A stretch of 31,086 bases of DNA from Lentinus brumalis (GCA_001792895.1 MARA01000111.1:1-31086), one strand, 5' to 3'; positions 1 through 10,273 are shown, numbered from the stretch's first letter. The notes: a model not told the origin generated them from the sequence alone. Numbers and translations: made by a program.

Positions 1-2533
1 GGTAGGCACGAGCTCGGGGAACTGGTTCCTTTGCTAAGCGGACATGGTGCATATGTCGTTAGCTCCTCGTGGCACGGCTGCCCTGAGTATTGACGTACCT
101 CAATCTTGAACCCGTTCCACGCGGTGAGGAGGTCTCGCTTCTTGTCCTCCTCATCGACGACATCAATCAGGGCGTTCACGACGCTAGCAGTGCCGTCCAG
201 GTTTCGGTCAAGGATGCTCCACACCGTCGATATGAGGTCGCGCGCCGCGGACTCGTTCGCCCGGTACGAGCGAATCGCAGCCTTGACTGCGGGACAGCGT
301 GCGTCGGTTCGGCGCAAGGCTTGTGAGGCGCACCACCAGTGCCGATAATCGAGGGTCCGCATCTGCAAGCTCGGGGCTGGGCGACGGTCCGCGAGTCGCC
401 TGCTGGCTCGACGCTCCGCCGCCGGCGCCGTTAAGCTGCCGCCAAACGCCTCTCTCCGCCGCGCCCCGGCGGCCTGGGGGCGCGGCCCAGCCAGGAGGGC
501 CGGCTGTGTGCGGTGGAGGCTCGCGTTCGCGTTCGCGTTCACGGTCCCCTCTATCCCGCCGTCCGCGCCTGCCCGCGCCGCCGCCGCCGACATCTTCGAA
601 CTCGAAATCGGCCTCCACGCGGCGGGCGTCCCGTTTGTCGCGGGCAGACATCTCGGCGCCGTGCTCCTCGACCTGGTGCGCTTTGAGGTCGATCGCGGAG
701 CCGAACACGACGAACTTGCGCGCGAGACACTCGGCGCGTCTGCACGGGAAGTGGGCGTGCATGAAGTGCTCCTCCTGTGTGCGCAGCCATGGCGGATCAG
801 TCTGTCTGATATGGTGATAGGTTGAGATGTCTGATACGCACCAGGGCTTCGTAGTTGCGGAAGCTGCACGGCGGATCGGAGATAACCGAGAGTATAAACC
901 ATGAGCGACAGGAAGGTACGAGACTGCGGGAAGACTCACTAGTTGTCCTTCACCTCGTTACGCTTGCAGATGAAGCACTCCTCGTGCCTTTCACGCATGT
1001 GCGCGTAGAGCTCGTCGTCGCCGAAGAAGCACTCGCGGCAGAACTCGCACAGGGGATGGATGCCGCCTTCGATCTGTTGCGCTTGCTTGCCGTGGTCGCG
1101 TCTGTGCCCTCTGACCATGGACGGCAGGTGGATGGGGAGGACATTGGGGTCGTAGAGGGCGTGCTCATGGGCGAAGACCTTCTTGAAGCGTATGCACAGA
1201 TCGCTGGTGGTGCCGATAAGTTCACTCCTTTATCGGAGCCGGAGTTGTAGGTGAACTCACCACATGAGCTTCCCGTGCGTCGCACGGGTGTGCAGCTTGA
1301 GGTCGCTCCATCCGTTCCCGATGAAGTCGCACTGCGGGTCGGGACAGTTGAAGCGGAGGAGGATGAGCGTCTCCTCCATCATCTCCTGGGTCTCGAACGA
1401 GATGGCGAGCTTCGCATCCCTGTACGGGATGGTGTCTGGAGTGTAGGACGACCAGGAGGCATCGGGAGACGTCGTGAAGATGACAGACGCTTGAGGTTCC
1501 TGTGTGCAACGATCAGGGCTCGTCCTTTACCCAAATATGAACGAGAGAAAGTGGGGGTGGATATTCGCCGGTCTGCCGGAATTCCACTGCTTTCCTCCTC
1601 CGCTGCCACTGCCATTGAAGACTAGCCAGTGCGATATCTTTCACTGCAAGCAGCTTCTACGCCTCAAAAGTTGTGCGACTGCGGACATACAGCTACAAGC
1701 GGGCAGGCAGGCTTACGCGTCGGGAGCGCGCTCGTCAGGTGCGAACATGGTGACAGTGGAAGTGTGCACCCGCCTGCCGCACTTCCGCCATGTTGCCCGT
1801 CGACCACTTTCGCTGCCACCGAGCTAGTGATAGCGTTCCCTATATCAAAATAGGGCTGGCATGTGCAGTACGCATACCCACATGGTAGAGGGTGTGCCCG
1901 GGGTCAGGGATTGCTCTGTCAGATCTTGCAATAGATCACAGGCGGAGCGTAGCGGCACGGAGTTCACGCAGGAAACCTCTCAACTTCGTGACGACTGCTT
2001 CTCTCCCAGGTCACGACTATTCGCGACATTGACCGCATGTCTTCCAGTGCAGCATCCGTCTTGGCCTGAGGCCAGTGGAAGTGAAGGGCGAAACAGTGGA
2101 AGTCCGAGGAGCTCCGACGTTCACAACTGTCGTGAACGCTGAGCGCGACTGAAAGCGCGTCACGCACCTTGCAAAATGTACACTCCAGCTTCTTGTAGAG
2201 GGCCCGCAAACGCAAGGCGCAGACGTGGCAAGTCCTATGGTTGCACTCGGAGAGGGACCAGTACTTGACAGGCTCCGCGCAGATCCAGCAGATGGTGCTC
2301 TCGTCGACGGGCTCGGCGTCGGCATCAGTACCATTGTTGACTTCTTGCAAGGTTGCGTTCTGGTTGATCTGGGCCTCAGACTTTGCAGCAGGGAGGCTGT
2401 CGGGCTTGGAGATCTGTGCAGGATCGCGCGGTGCGCCGTTCTTCTGCCCTCCGCGCCCACGCCGTCCTCGCTGTGCTCCGCGACCGCGAGTGTTCTGAGC
2501 GCGAGCTTGGGTTGTCGTCGAAGCAGTAGACAT
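1..2533 (-). CDS. HEL2: Hel2/ZNF598-type RING and zinc-finger E3 ubiquitin ligase, unit U1 (3' end outside window)
   Basis: The family binds collided ribosomes and ubiquitinates 40S proteins to start ribosome-associated quality control. Exons read from the sequence (minus strand): 2168-2533, 1261-1499, 940-1203, 842-863 (a 22-nt micro-exon), 99-774, and 33 to beyond 1. Introns are 668, 57, 76, 67 and 65 nt. Exon 1 encodes an Arg/Gly-rich N terminus, then a C3HC4 RING with ligands C82, C85, C97, H99, C102, C105, C118 and C121. Exons 2-5 carry the family's C2H2-like fingers (CPDPQCDFIG, CDLCIRFKKVFAHEH, CEFCRECFFGDDELYAHM, CRRAECLARKFVVFG). The C-terminal block AVKAAIRSYRANES and AWNGFKIE is present, and exon 6 reads QRNQFPELVPT, as I expect for the family. 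A net loss of two bases near 282-310 shifts the frame before AVKAAIR, giving a stop at 208 (about 485 residues). This is either a real lesion or a sequence error. The start was chosen at the MSTAST methionine after a CT-rich tract. The frame is open upstream to 2935. Confidence 0.9.
523..540. repeat. GCGTTC hexamer repeat inside HEL2 exon 5
   Basis: Repeated gcgttc units encode the alternating Arg-Glu run of the HEL2 low-complexity linker on the minus strand. A GCC triplet run a little downstream (about 577-590) encodes a Gly run of four in U1 and U3 and three in U2. The frame lesions of U2 and U3 start in this low-complexity region. Confidence 0.7.
1500..2167 (-). other. Unusually long HEL2 intron 1 (668 nt), U1
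   Basis: The donor GTGCGT follows the last RING codons (CTFCK) and the acceptor GCACACAG precedes EPQASVIFTTSP, so splicing joins two family-conserved blocks in phase 0. All other HEL2 introns are 55-76 nt. I see no in-frame exon inside and no convincing box C/D or H/ACA snoRNA. The one local structure noted is an 18-nt imperfect inverted repeat (ccctat...ataggg) at 1838-1855. Confidence 0.75.
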
Positions 2534-2960
2534 AGCGGTAGGTGATTGGCCGATGGAGGAAGGAGGAGGAGCAGACGGCGAGATGAGGATGACTGCAAGC
2601 CTCTCAGCGGAGCCGGTTCCCGAAAAGGCAAGGGCCCGGACAGCTTCCGAGTAGTGATGGGAGAGTGGAGTAAGGGCCACGGCAGACGAACGAGCGCTGC
2701 CCTCGACCTCGACTGCACGACTCGCAGCTTGCCCTCTGCGCCCTTGGTCGACTGCGCCTGAGCCCTCCTCACGCGTCACCCGCACTCGCTTGCCACCGTC
2801 GTCATACGCCCCTCGTTCTCTCCCCTCGGCTCGCCCTCTCTCTGCCCGTCCGCCGGCCTCAGGTCTGCGCCGCTTCCCGTGGCTCGCTCCAGCTGTCTGT
2901 ATGCACCCGCGTCTCTGGCACTCGAGCAGCACCATGCATGTACAAGTCGATAGTAATGCT
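2534..2960 (-). promoter_or_regulatory. HEL2 5' region, U1
   Basis: Immediately before the HEL2 start, the minus strand has a CT-rich tract (complement of 2550-2572) next to a CCAAT motif (complement of gattggcc, 2544-2551), the usual make-up of fungal start regions. The block stays near-identical between U1 and U2 to about 3007 and to U3 to about 2920. The identical core therefore includes the presumed promoter. Confidence 0.45.
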
Positions 2961-3399
2961 ATGAGTCTTGCCCAGCGCCGTTCCAGTCCGAGCAGCCAGC
3001 GATCCCCTCAGCCTCTGGTGAGTCTAATACCCGTATATTTCGCTCTCCTCTTCGCTTGGAGCAGCCCGCTACCCTCCGAACCCGACATCTGCAAGACGGA
3101 GTCAAAGCATCGACGAGTCGCCCAAGTCTGCAACATCGAACGTCCAACCTGCCTGCTCCTTCGCGGTCTGAGCAGGTGCGCCCGCTTCTTGCCGTATACT
3201 CTCGCTCTAACACCGACTGCCAGTCTGGGAGAGACCGGTTCGCCCGCACGCGGCCATGCGAATGTCATACACGCTCGCCATGGACGCCACTGATGTATTC
3301 ACGCATACATACAGGCCACCACACCGTCCGGGTTCGCCAGACCACCGAAGCAGCGTATCCTCCCCGTACGTAGCTCCTCGGCTGCTTCTCTGGACACAT

Positions 3400-3857
3400 C
3401 TACCAGGGCGCACCATGTCCTCACTCGACGACCGCTCGTCAATCACAACGTCCCGTTCAAGCTCCCGGGCCTTCCCTCCGACAACATGTCTACCTAACCG
3501 GCACCCGTGCCCACAGAGCACGCCACTCAAGAACACCTCCCGCCCCCTCACGTATCGACTGTCAGCGTCACGCAGCGCATCGTTCCTGTACACGGCGGGT
3601 ATGAGCACTTCCTCGATCGGCTGACGGACGTCACGCTCACCTGAGTCCATGCACCAACAGTCGACACGGAGAGCAAAGCGCGACCGTCGTGGGATGACCC
3701 GGGAGACGTCGGACACAGTTGTGGGATAGACAAGCCCAGTGGCGAGCCAACAGAGGACGGCGACAAAGGATGGGCGACGAGGAGGGGGAAGGGTCGGCGG
3801 CGCACAGGTGAGGGAGCGAGCTCTGAAGAACATGGTCGCCTCCAGCCCGTACTTATA
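3400..3857 (-). other. Candidate Z: weak spliced minus-strand transcript, U1
   Basis: A TATAAG box (complement of 3852-3857) is followed on the minus strand by about 180 nt of CT-rich leader. Two intron-like intervals follow: 3586-3640 (55 nt, GTGAGC to TACAG) and 3494-3551 (58 nt, GTGAGG to GTTAG). The first ATG after the leader gives only MDSGTMRCVTLTVDT and a stop. An ATG at 3833 opens a 76-residue frame with a hydrophobic stretch (FVAVLCWLATG), but it sits only about 20 bases from the TATA box, too close to be a normal start. No family was recognised. It could be a non-coding or decayed transcript. I see no gene from 2961 to 3399. Confidence 0.2.
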
Positions 3858-4123
3858 CACGTCTAGGGCCAGACAAACACGCCACGCGCGGCGTTCGCGC
3901 ACGGGCCAGCCCTCTCCGTGTTCGGCTCTGCGAAGGCATGCACCCGTACGCGATGACGGCCCTTGGAAGCCCGCCGTCCCAGCTGGGAGCGACGAGTGTG
4001 TACTGATGTTCGCGACTCCACGACGTCACCCCAGTTGCGATGTGCTGACGACCCGAGACGTGACCGTCCGCCTCCGCACGCACGCGTCCCGTACCTAGCT
4101 CCTGTTGCACAGTACACAATGCC

Positions 4124-4895
4124 ATGTCGTTCCACAGTCACAGTCCACAGTCCTCGCTGCCTCAGCCTGCATCCATGGTGCGCCCCGCTCAACCCAAACT
4201 GACACGCTCCAGAGTCGATCTCGCCGGACCCGAGCGACGGCTCGAGGGCGCTCTCGTCGCGACGTCGGGCCTGCGCGTTGCTTGGAAGCTACAGACCAGA
4301 TGGACGGCCTCGTCCGGCGCGGCGGCAGGACGGTATGTACGTCTCCTCGGTCGGTCTGTGTTCGCGTGGCGACGCTCAGGCTCAGCACTCTTCCAGTATC
4401 ATCATGCAGAGCCAATCCATACCTTTCGACTGCGAACTGACGAGCCACAGGACGCGGCGCAAGGCTCAAGCTCTGGACCGTCTGCAGAGGCAGCGTGAAG
4501 ATGCGAAGAATCAAGATGACTCGGGCCGCGATCAGGGCTGGGCACCCGCTCGACATCGACACCGAGCTCGGGTACAGGCCTTGAAGCTTGAAGCTTCACC
4601 GCCTCGCTCGCTCGCTCGCTGCTTCGATCGACGATCTTCGAGTCGCCGGGGCAGGACACTTCGTGAGGCTTGCGGTCGAAGTACATCTCACAGCCCGTCG
4701 GTGTGTCGCCGTCCGACTCGCGCATTGTCACCACCGAGTGAGCTCAGAGCCTCAGAGAGCACAGAGCGTCGACCGGCGATGCATGTGCAGCGAGCCTGCC
4801 TCCGGTCGCCGTGTCGCAACCGTCCCACCTTCCGGACCGACTGCGAAGCGCGATGCGAGTCTGCCTCGGTACTTGTCGTCGGACGGCAGAAATAA
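4124..4895 (+). other. Block X, 5' part: unrecognised plus-strand gene-like sequence, U1
   Basis: Two exons fit together. The first runs 4124-4332, from ATG, encoding MSFHSHSPQSS... through VDLAGPERRLEGALVATSG. A 64-nt interval follows (4333-4396, GTATGT to TTCCAG), then an exon from 4397 in the matching phase: IIMQSQSIPFDCELTSH, then a charged helical stretch (RKAQALDRLQRQREDAK). No known domain is seen. A 7-bp duplication (ttgaagc) near 4583-4596 throws the frame out compared with U2. The first exon frame is not kept in U2 or U3. X is divergent from candidate Z, with about 270 bases between them. It is probably a decayed or fast-changing gene. Confidence 0.35.
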
Positions 4896-7800
4896 TGGTA
4901 GACCCGCCACCCGCCCTGCGATGCTAACTCGGAGCGGCGAAGGCGATCGATTGCGGAAGGTACGTACCGGCCTTTGTTTTGCGTGCGTACGCTGAGACGC
5001 CTCCTGTGCAGCCTGGATTCGCATCTCCGGAGTCCGAGGGCGCGTGGACATTCGTGTGCACAGTGCGGCGCGGCTGCTCGAGAACGCTGCATTCGAGGTC
5101 AAGCTGGGCCCCACGCTCACGGACGCGGATGTTGCGTGTTTGAGACTGGGAGGACGGCGAGGACGATCGGATGCAAGCGACGGACATGCCGCGCCGGTCG
5201 AGGTCTGAGAACTGATACTGAAACTCCCGAGCAATCAAGCCACTGCTGCTCCCGGATGTCTGAACGGTGGCTGGACGGTATGCTTTCGCGCGTTGTCTTT
5301 CGGATCCTGCATGAACGAGTCTGACGCGACTCCTCGATGACAGGACTCTCCAACCGACGTGTCGCTGCCATCTTTGGAGGGTATACGTAGCGGCCGGAAG
5401 CAAGCAGCAACGGCCTGGCAGTCACGCTCGACGGGATGGTTGAGGAGACATATCGCTCAGCAGTAGACGACGGCATTCCCGGACAGCCGTGACGATGCAC
5501 AGAGGCGGCGAGCTGTGCCCGCGTGTCCTCGACACCTTCGAAACACGGCGCCGAGTTGCGAGAGCGCAGGCTCACTGAGACGACGGTGAGGATGTTCCCG
5601 GGAAGCCTGCATCGTCGAGAACTTGGACATCGGCCTCATGACTGTCCTGATATGTCTAGGTACACCTCGACGAGGCTTACATCCCAGCACTGAGCAGTAG
5701 GGACTGACGGTACCCGTAGTACTCGAGCCTTGCATGGTGATCTCCACGAGGCCACCTTGGAGGCTGCAAGACGAACGACAATCACGGCGTACGCGTACTA
5801 AAGGCTGAATATGATAGGGCTCGCGAAGTCCGATCTGGACATTCGTCAGGGAAGAGCACATGGCGATCGTCTTCTATTCAAGAGGTGCCCAAGGCGCATG
5901 GTTCAGGTTGCGACAAGCTCACGCTGACTGTTTCGTTTCAGAGCAGGCAAGAACGTCTCAACTTTCAAGCAATGTTGTTGTCTCCGTCGCAAACGCAAAC
6001 ATCATTGCATTGGGACTAGTACTAAGACAGGCATGTCTATTGCAGATTGCCCGGACGCGAGCGGCGAGCTTCGCGTCTACTTGTGCTTCATCGGGCACCC
6101 GGGAGACGTCCTGACTACTCGCCTGGTTCAAGATCCGTCGGACAAGATACCTAGAGCAGCTCGCAGGTATGTCTTTCTGTCGCTGGTGGCACGTGTAACG
6201 GTATATACTGAAGTCTTGACCCGTTGCGCAGGTCCATACAGCTCGACGTGATAGTCCGAAGCCCTCGCTGGAGGAGCTTTGCTAGCTCGAATACGCACAC
6301 GCGTGGCCCCGAGTACGCCCGGGCCTCGTGGACACGGCGTCCCTGACGACGCACTGGAGCATCAGAGAGCTGAGGGACTCGAAGACGTCAAGGTCTCTCG
6401 GTTCCCTCGAACTCCCACCAGATCCTAGTAAGCAGCCGTGCATTTCGAGGCAGTCTATTCGTCGTCTGGCCGATTCTCATGTCTGTAGTGGACGCACCAA
6501 TGACCAGCCCGGGGACTCGGCGAAGAATGCGCCATCCCACGCCGGCAATGAGTTCCAGGGAGCGTCATCCTGGTCTTACATAGAAGCACTTGATCAGGCC
6601 CCGAGTACTTATGCGGCAGCTGGCAGGATCGCGTGCAACGCACGAAGCAGCGCGATCCGTATCTCTTCGGTTCTACAACGCCGAGAAGTGATTTCACCCT
6701 CTTGCTTGCTGAAGTACTCGTCCGAGTCCAGTGCCTTCTCTGTGACCACCGCTGCTGTTCTCAGTTGTAGAGGTACCGGTATGTCTGACGCGGACACGTT
6801 GCAAGCATGCTTCAGTTGGCAAGAATACCATTCGCATTCGGACATTACTGGCGACGCGATACCGGGCAAACACGAGGTATCAATCCGCGCCGATTGCGAC
6901 CTGCGATTTGCGCAATGCAAGGCCCCGAACACGCAGCAGACGACCTGTTCAGTATGCCGCCAGTCTCACGCATCGCTGGCAACTCGTTCGACGATGCACT
7001 GTCGCGACCACGACGTGTAGAGATTGACGTCTTCCCTTTGTGATATGTATAATGCGGCAGGCTGAGCACCGGGCTCACGACGCAGTGTTTGCGCAAGCCC
7101 TTGATTCTGCCCCAATTGTTGTGCCCGCACCCGGTATACATTCCTCAGCGGGCATGCGGTTGGCAACTAACCGGTATGCGCCTGGCAGTCACGGTTCCGT
7201 GATCTGTCTGCCAGGGTTGCATTGCGTCGCGTATGCTGTACCGAGAGATCGCCTCGTACATGACAAGTACGCTCCAGAACACTATTACTCACTCGCTTGT
7301 ACCTCAGGTAACTCGGAAGAACATATTCACGTCCAGATTGTTCGGGACGGCGACTTCGGTTGACAAACATCGCCGTCGTCACTGACTCTGCTGTTTCAGG
7401 CCTGTCAACATGACCGCAATGAGCAGCTGCAACCGCCGAGTCCTGCATCCGGCGCACTGACACCTGTTATACTACACAGATGCAGTAGAGAAACATTTGA
7501 CTGGCCAACCTTCTCTCTACGATCCAGTTCCCGGCACGCCCATGCATCAAGCCTCTCGGATGCCGATGGCTAGACCTGGCGGGCATGCACCCGGAGAAGC
7601 ACACGCGAAACCCCACTTCTGTGACTCAAGCCAATGACAGGACTTCCGTTCGTATACCCAACACTATTCTGCTGCATCGCACGTTCGGCTGACACCTCTG
7701 ACAGTATAGAAGCCAGGATAAGTACCTGGTGCTCAGATGCGCTGGGAAGCCATCACCTCCCGATGGCTTGTTCTCTTCTACGACGGTATCGTGTGCCACG

Positions 7801-8416
7801 GTGGTTGGCCACTGTGTTTCACCTTCCTAACCTAGAAAATAACGATCTCTGTCGCCCGCTACCTGCCTGAGCTCTCGTAGTAGGGCAACACCGGACGGTA
7901 TCTTGGCTGCACCTCTGAGAGTATCTACGAGGCTGTCAGCTGCCTCCAGTCTGCCATGCTTCCCATCTTGTACCTGCCACTCCAACTTTAACCAACACTG
8001 GATGCAGCCGACGATCGATCATGTCAATTAAAGTTACGACCGCGCTTTGTTCGGAACGGGCTGAAGAGCACACACTGTCAACACTAATTATGAGGACGAG
8101 GAGGACAGTGTTGCTTTGGAGATCGAGGATACAAACGAGTACTGAGGATCAATTGGACCACTGAACAAGCAGAACACGAGTGGAGGAGGATCCGCACACG
8201 GTGGTAATCGTGGCTGCTTGAATGTGCTATACCCATGTCACCGAACAGGATGTCCGAGCGGCAGGCACGCTCTATTGAGACGGCAGCCTTAGCCACCCAG
8301 GAGATTCTTATGAAACCCGCGATACCGTCGGACGGATGCACGGATACGGGATACTCAGCATCCACGATGTCAGTTCTCCTATGGAAACTTCTAGCCTTAC
8401 TTACCAGAAGACCTAC
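4896..8416 (+). pseudogene. Decayed plus-strand exon-like blocks between X and Y, U1
   Basis: Several islands look like exons flanked by proper splice signals. (a) 4930-5220: a donor GTACGT after CGGAAG and acceptor TGTGCAG, then ARLLENAAFEVKLG. (b) 5817-5884: GLAKSDLDIRQGRAHGD, ended by a donor, with a 57-nt interval to TTTCAG at 5941. (c) 6046-6166: DASGELRVYLCFIGHPGD then VLTTRLVQDPSDKI, preceded by a TACTAAG branch and followed by a 65-nt interval (6167-6231). (d) A CTAAC branch and a 55-nt interval (7134-7188), then 7189-7307 with LHCVAYAVPRDRLVHDKY. These may belong to X or to a separate gene. No family was identified. Frames shift between units. From about 7450 to 8416 I see nothing I can assign. 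Confidence 0.4.
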
Positions 8417-8557
8417 GTTCTCCTCAGCCTCCTTCTCGCCCCTCCTCCTTCCCTGTCCCTCTCTCCATCATACCGGCACTTCGAGACCCCAACCCCTGGT
8501 CTATGTGAGATCCTCAGGCTTCTCATCCCTTCGCAGTGCACGCTACAGTCACATTGA
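8417..8557 (+). promoter_or_regulatory. CT-rich start region of gene Y, U1
   Basis: A pyrimidine-rich tract at 8420-8472 lies about 90 bases before the ATG at 8558, a common basidiomycete transcription-start arrangement. No TATA box was seen. Confidence 0.35.
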
Positions 8558-9967
8558 ATGAAGAACAACGGCCGTGATGTATTGAAGACTCCCTACGGTA
8601 CATAGCACCCACGCTCAACCATCATGCTCATGCAGCTACCTCCCAGCTACCTTCAAGCAGCTGCCACGAGCTTCAACAAGACGAAGCTGGGCGGGTAGTC
8701 CCTGCGCGGGCGACCGGCACACGACACTGTGTTCCTGTGAAAGGTCGGTTAGTGTCATGTTAACCACTGTCCTCGAACGTCTTCCACCGCCGTCGTTCGC
8801 ATAGACACGACCGCACGTGGCACGCAGTCCACGCGTACTTCTGCGGCTGATAGAGCGTACCAGCATGCTCCAAGTCTCCGAGATGGGTACGTCCCTAGCT
8901 TTCACCTCGAAGGAGAGGTCGGCCGCTGACTGTCTACGTCTATCAGCCAGGTCACGGCAAACTTGCTTCACCGTTGCGGCATCGCCGGCGTGAACCTCCC
9001 CACCTGCGCATGGGTCATCGGGTCGCTACGCCATGTACGTACCTCCTCTCGTCTCCCTGCCATTAGCCGGCTAGACGTCCTGTCCTTTGGATGCAGGTGC
9101 TCGGCTAGCTCACGGGAATCTGCCGCAACAGTCATATCGCCGACAAGCGGTACCGTCGTGACCTACCGTCTTATACGACTTCAGGTACGTACCTTCCTCA
9201 GCTGCTCCTCATTTTCTGAGTCATGATTGTAGCAGACAGGTCAGCACGCGACTCTAAAGCAGGAAGCCGGCCACGTCTCACCTGAAATCGCGTCAGCAAC
9301 CAGGCTCTCTGTCGAAACAACCGGTATGTACCTTTAACATAGCACTTACGACGCCAGCTATATTTCGCCGTTGTGCATTGCTCCTAGGCGTGGTAGTAGA
9401 ACCGTGTCGCGTACAGTATGCAGAGACAACGTGCGGCAGACCGCACGGCTCCCAGACCACCTGGGACTCCTCTGCCGGCACCGGGTTTGCAACTTCGCCG
9501 GGTCTGTGATAGATGGTACGCACCTTCCGGTGGATGTTCGCGTGGGCTTACAGCTTCCTACAACTCGCAGGCGATGGACCAACGTTCCGGGCTTGGCATC
9601 CAGACGCGCCAAGGGCAGAGTCGCGTCGCAGTCGACGGAGGCTCGTACTGAGAACCCGGGTCGACTGGTACGTGTCTGTATACTTATGCGCAATGATTGA
9701 CCCAAGACTCACCAGATTGGTTTGCAGCGGGTCCGGCTGCACTCGCGGTACACGTCCAGCTCTTGCGACGCGTCGTACAGGTGCTCAAAGACAGTCCCGA
9801 GTGGCACAGGTGAGCACACTAGTAGTCGGACTCTGGGAAGCCCGCGCTGACGTCGCTATATGCAGTGTTCACAAGGTCGTAAGGAGCGGCGCGGAGCAGA
9901 GACGCAGGGAGTGGTGGTGGTCGGAAGCAGAGTCGCGGACTTGGAGAACGCGCGAAGTCGGGCATAG
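8558..9967 (+). pseudogene. Gene Y: unrecognised multi-exon plus-strand gene, U1 copy (broken)
   Basis: Nine GT...AG intervals of 55-68 nt follow one another: 8598-8660, 8737-8804, 8887-8946, 9035-9096, 9185-9239, 9324-9387, 9516-9570, 9668-9727 and 9810-9865. Many have a CTGAC or CTAAC-like branch. Exon islands read QVTANLLHRCGIAGVN with LPTCAWVIGSLR, then LTGICRNSHIADK, then GSRTVSRTVCRDNVRQTARL. The last exon can read VVVVGSRVADLENARSRA to a stop at 9967. This copy has lost the end of exon 1, has a stop inside the exon at 9097 (VLG-stop-LTG), and has a stop in exon 3. The phase into the exon at 9388 does not fit the preceding exon, so the exon model is provisional. No known domain. It converges on the HEL2 3' end of U2. 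Confidence 0.5.
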
Positions 9968-10039
9968 GCGCCCGTCGTTCTCGAAGTCGCCAGAACGCGT
10001 GACTGTCTCTGTAGTACTCCTGCACCAAGTAGACCGTAG

Positions 10040-10160
10040 TTCGTTGGATAATATATCTTTACTCCCTCACCTCATCGCCCGATCGAAACGCGAGTTTGCG
10101 TGCGCTCGAGAGACCGCACCAAACACCTCGCACATATGACGGGCCAAAGAAATATATTTC
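10040..10160. terminator. AT-rich convergent 3' zone between Y (U1) and HEL2 (U2)
   Basis: In GC-rich surroundings there are two AT-rich motifs: ataatatatc at 10048-10057, and a perfect 12-bp palindrome gaaatatatttc at 10149-10160. They lie between the Y stop (9967) and the HEL2 stop (10274), which face each other. They may serve as poly(A)/termination signals for both strands; that role is inferred from position only. Confidence 0.35.
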
Positions 10161-10273
10161 GTGCTACAGACACATCTCCTGCATGCGAACGACGTCAACA
10201 AGACCTCCCCTGCACCCATCCTCCAGCACGACCTGCCCACCGCCCCACCGTCGCTATACCACCCCAGAACACC

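Noticed and set aside
208..939. 243-codon minus-strand frame as a separate gene
   Set aside because: It is HEL2 exon 5 plus read-through of introns 3 and 4. The real protein sequence starts at the EEHFMHAHF splice.
2017..2772. 251-codon open frame repeated in all three units on the minus strand
   Set aside because: It overlaps HEL2 exon 1 and intron 1 in a different frame. It is identical between units only because the DNA is identical there, and it lacks any family signature.
1964..2935. 323-codon frame as the full HEL2 first exon
   Set aside because: Its 3' part reads through the GTGCGT donor into intron 1. Its 5' part (before MSTAST) is probable leader, with low-complexity Arg/Gly/Ala sequence.
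4601..4620. Short CTCG tandem run as a microsatellite of interest
   Set aside because: Only about four units, with minor changes between copies. It lies in gene-like sequence and is ordinary for this base composition.
4924..5403. 159-codon minus-strand frame
   Set aside because: It is opposite the plus-strand ARLLENAA island, which has donor, branch and acceptor signals. Indels between units break the minus frame.
6860..7020. Telomere-linked RecQ helicase or tyrosine-recombinase-like remnant
   Set aside because: A weak likeness of NPRRLRPAICAMQ to such proteins was noted, but no helicase or catalytic motif supports it.
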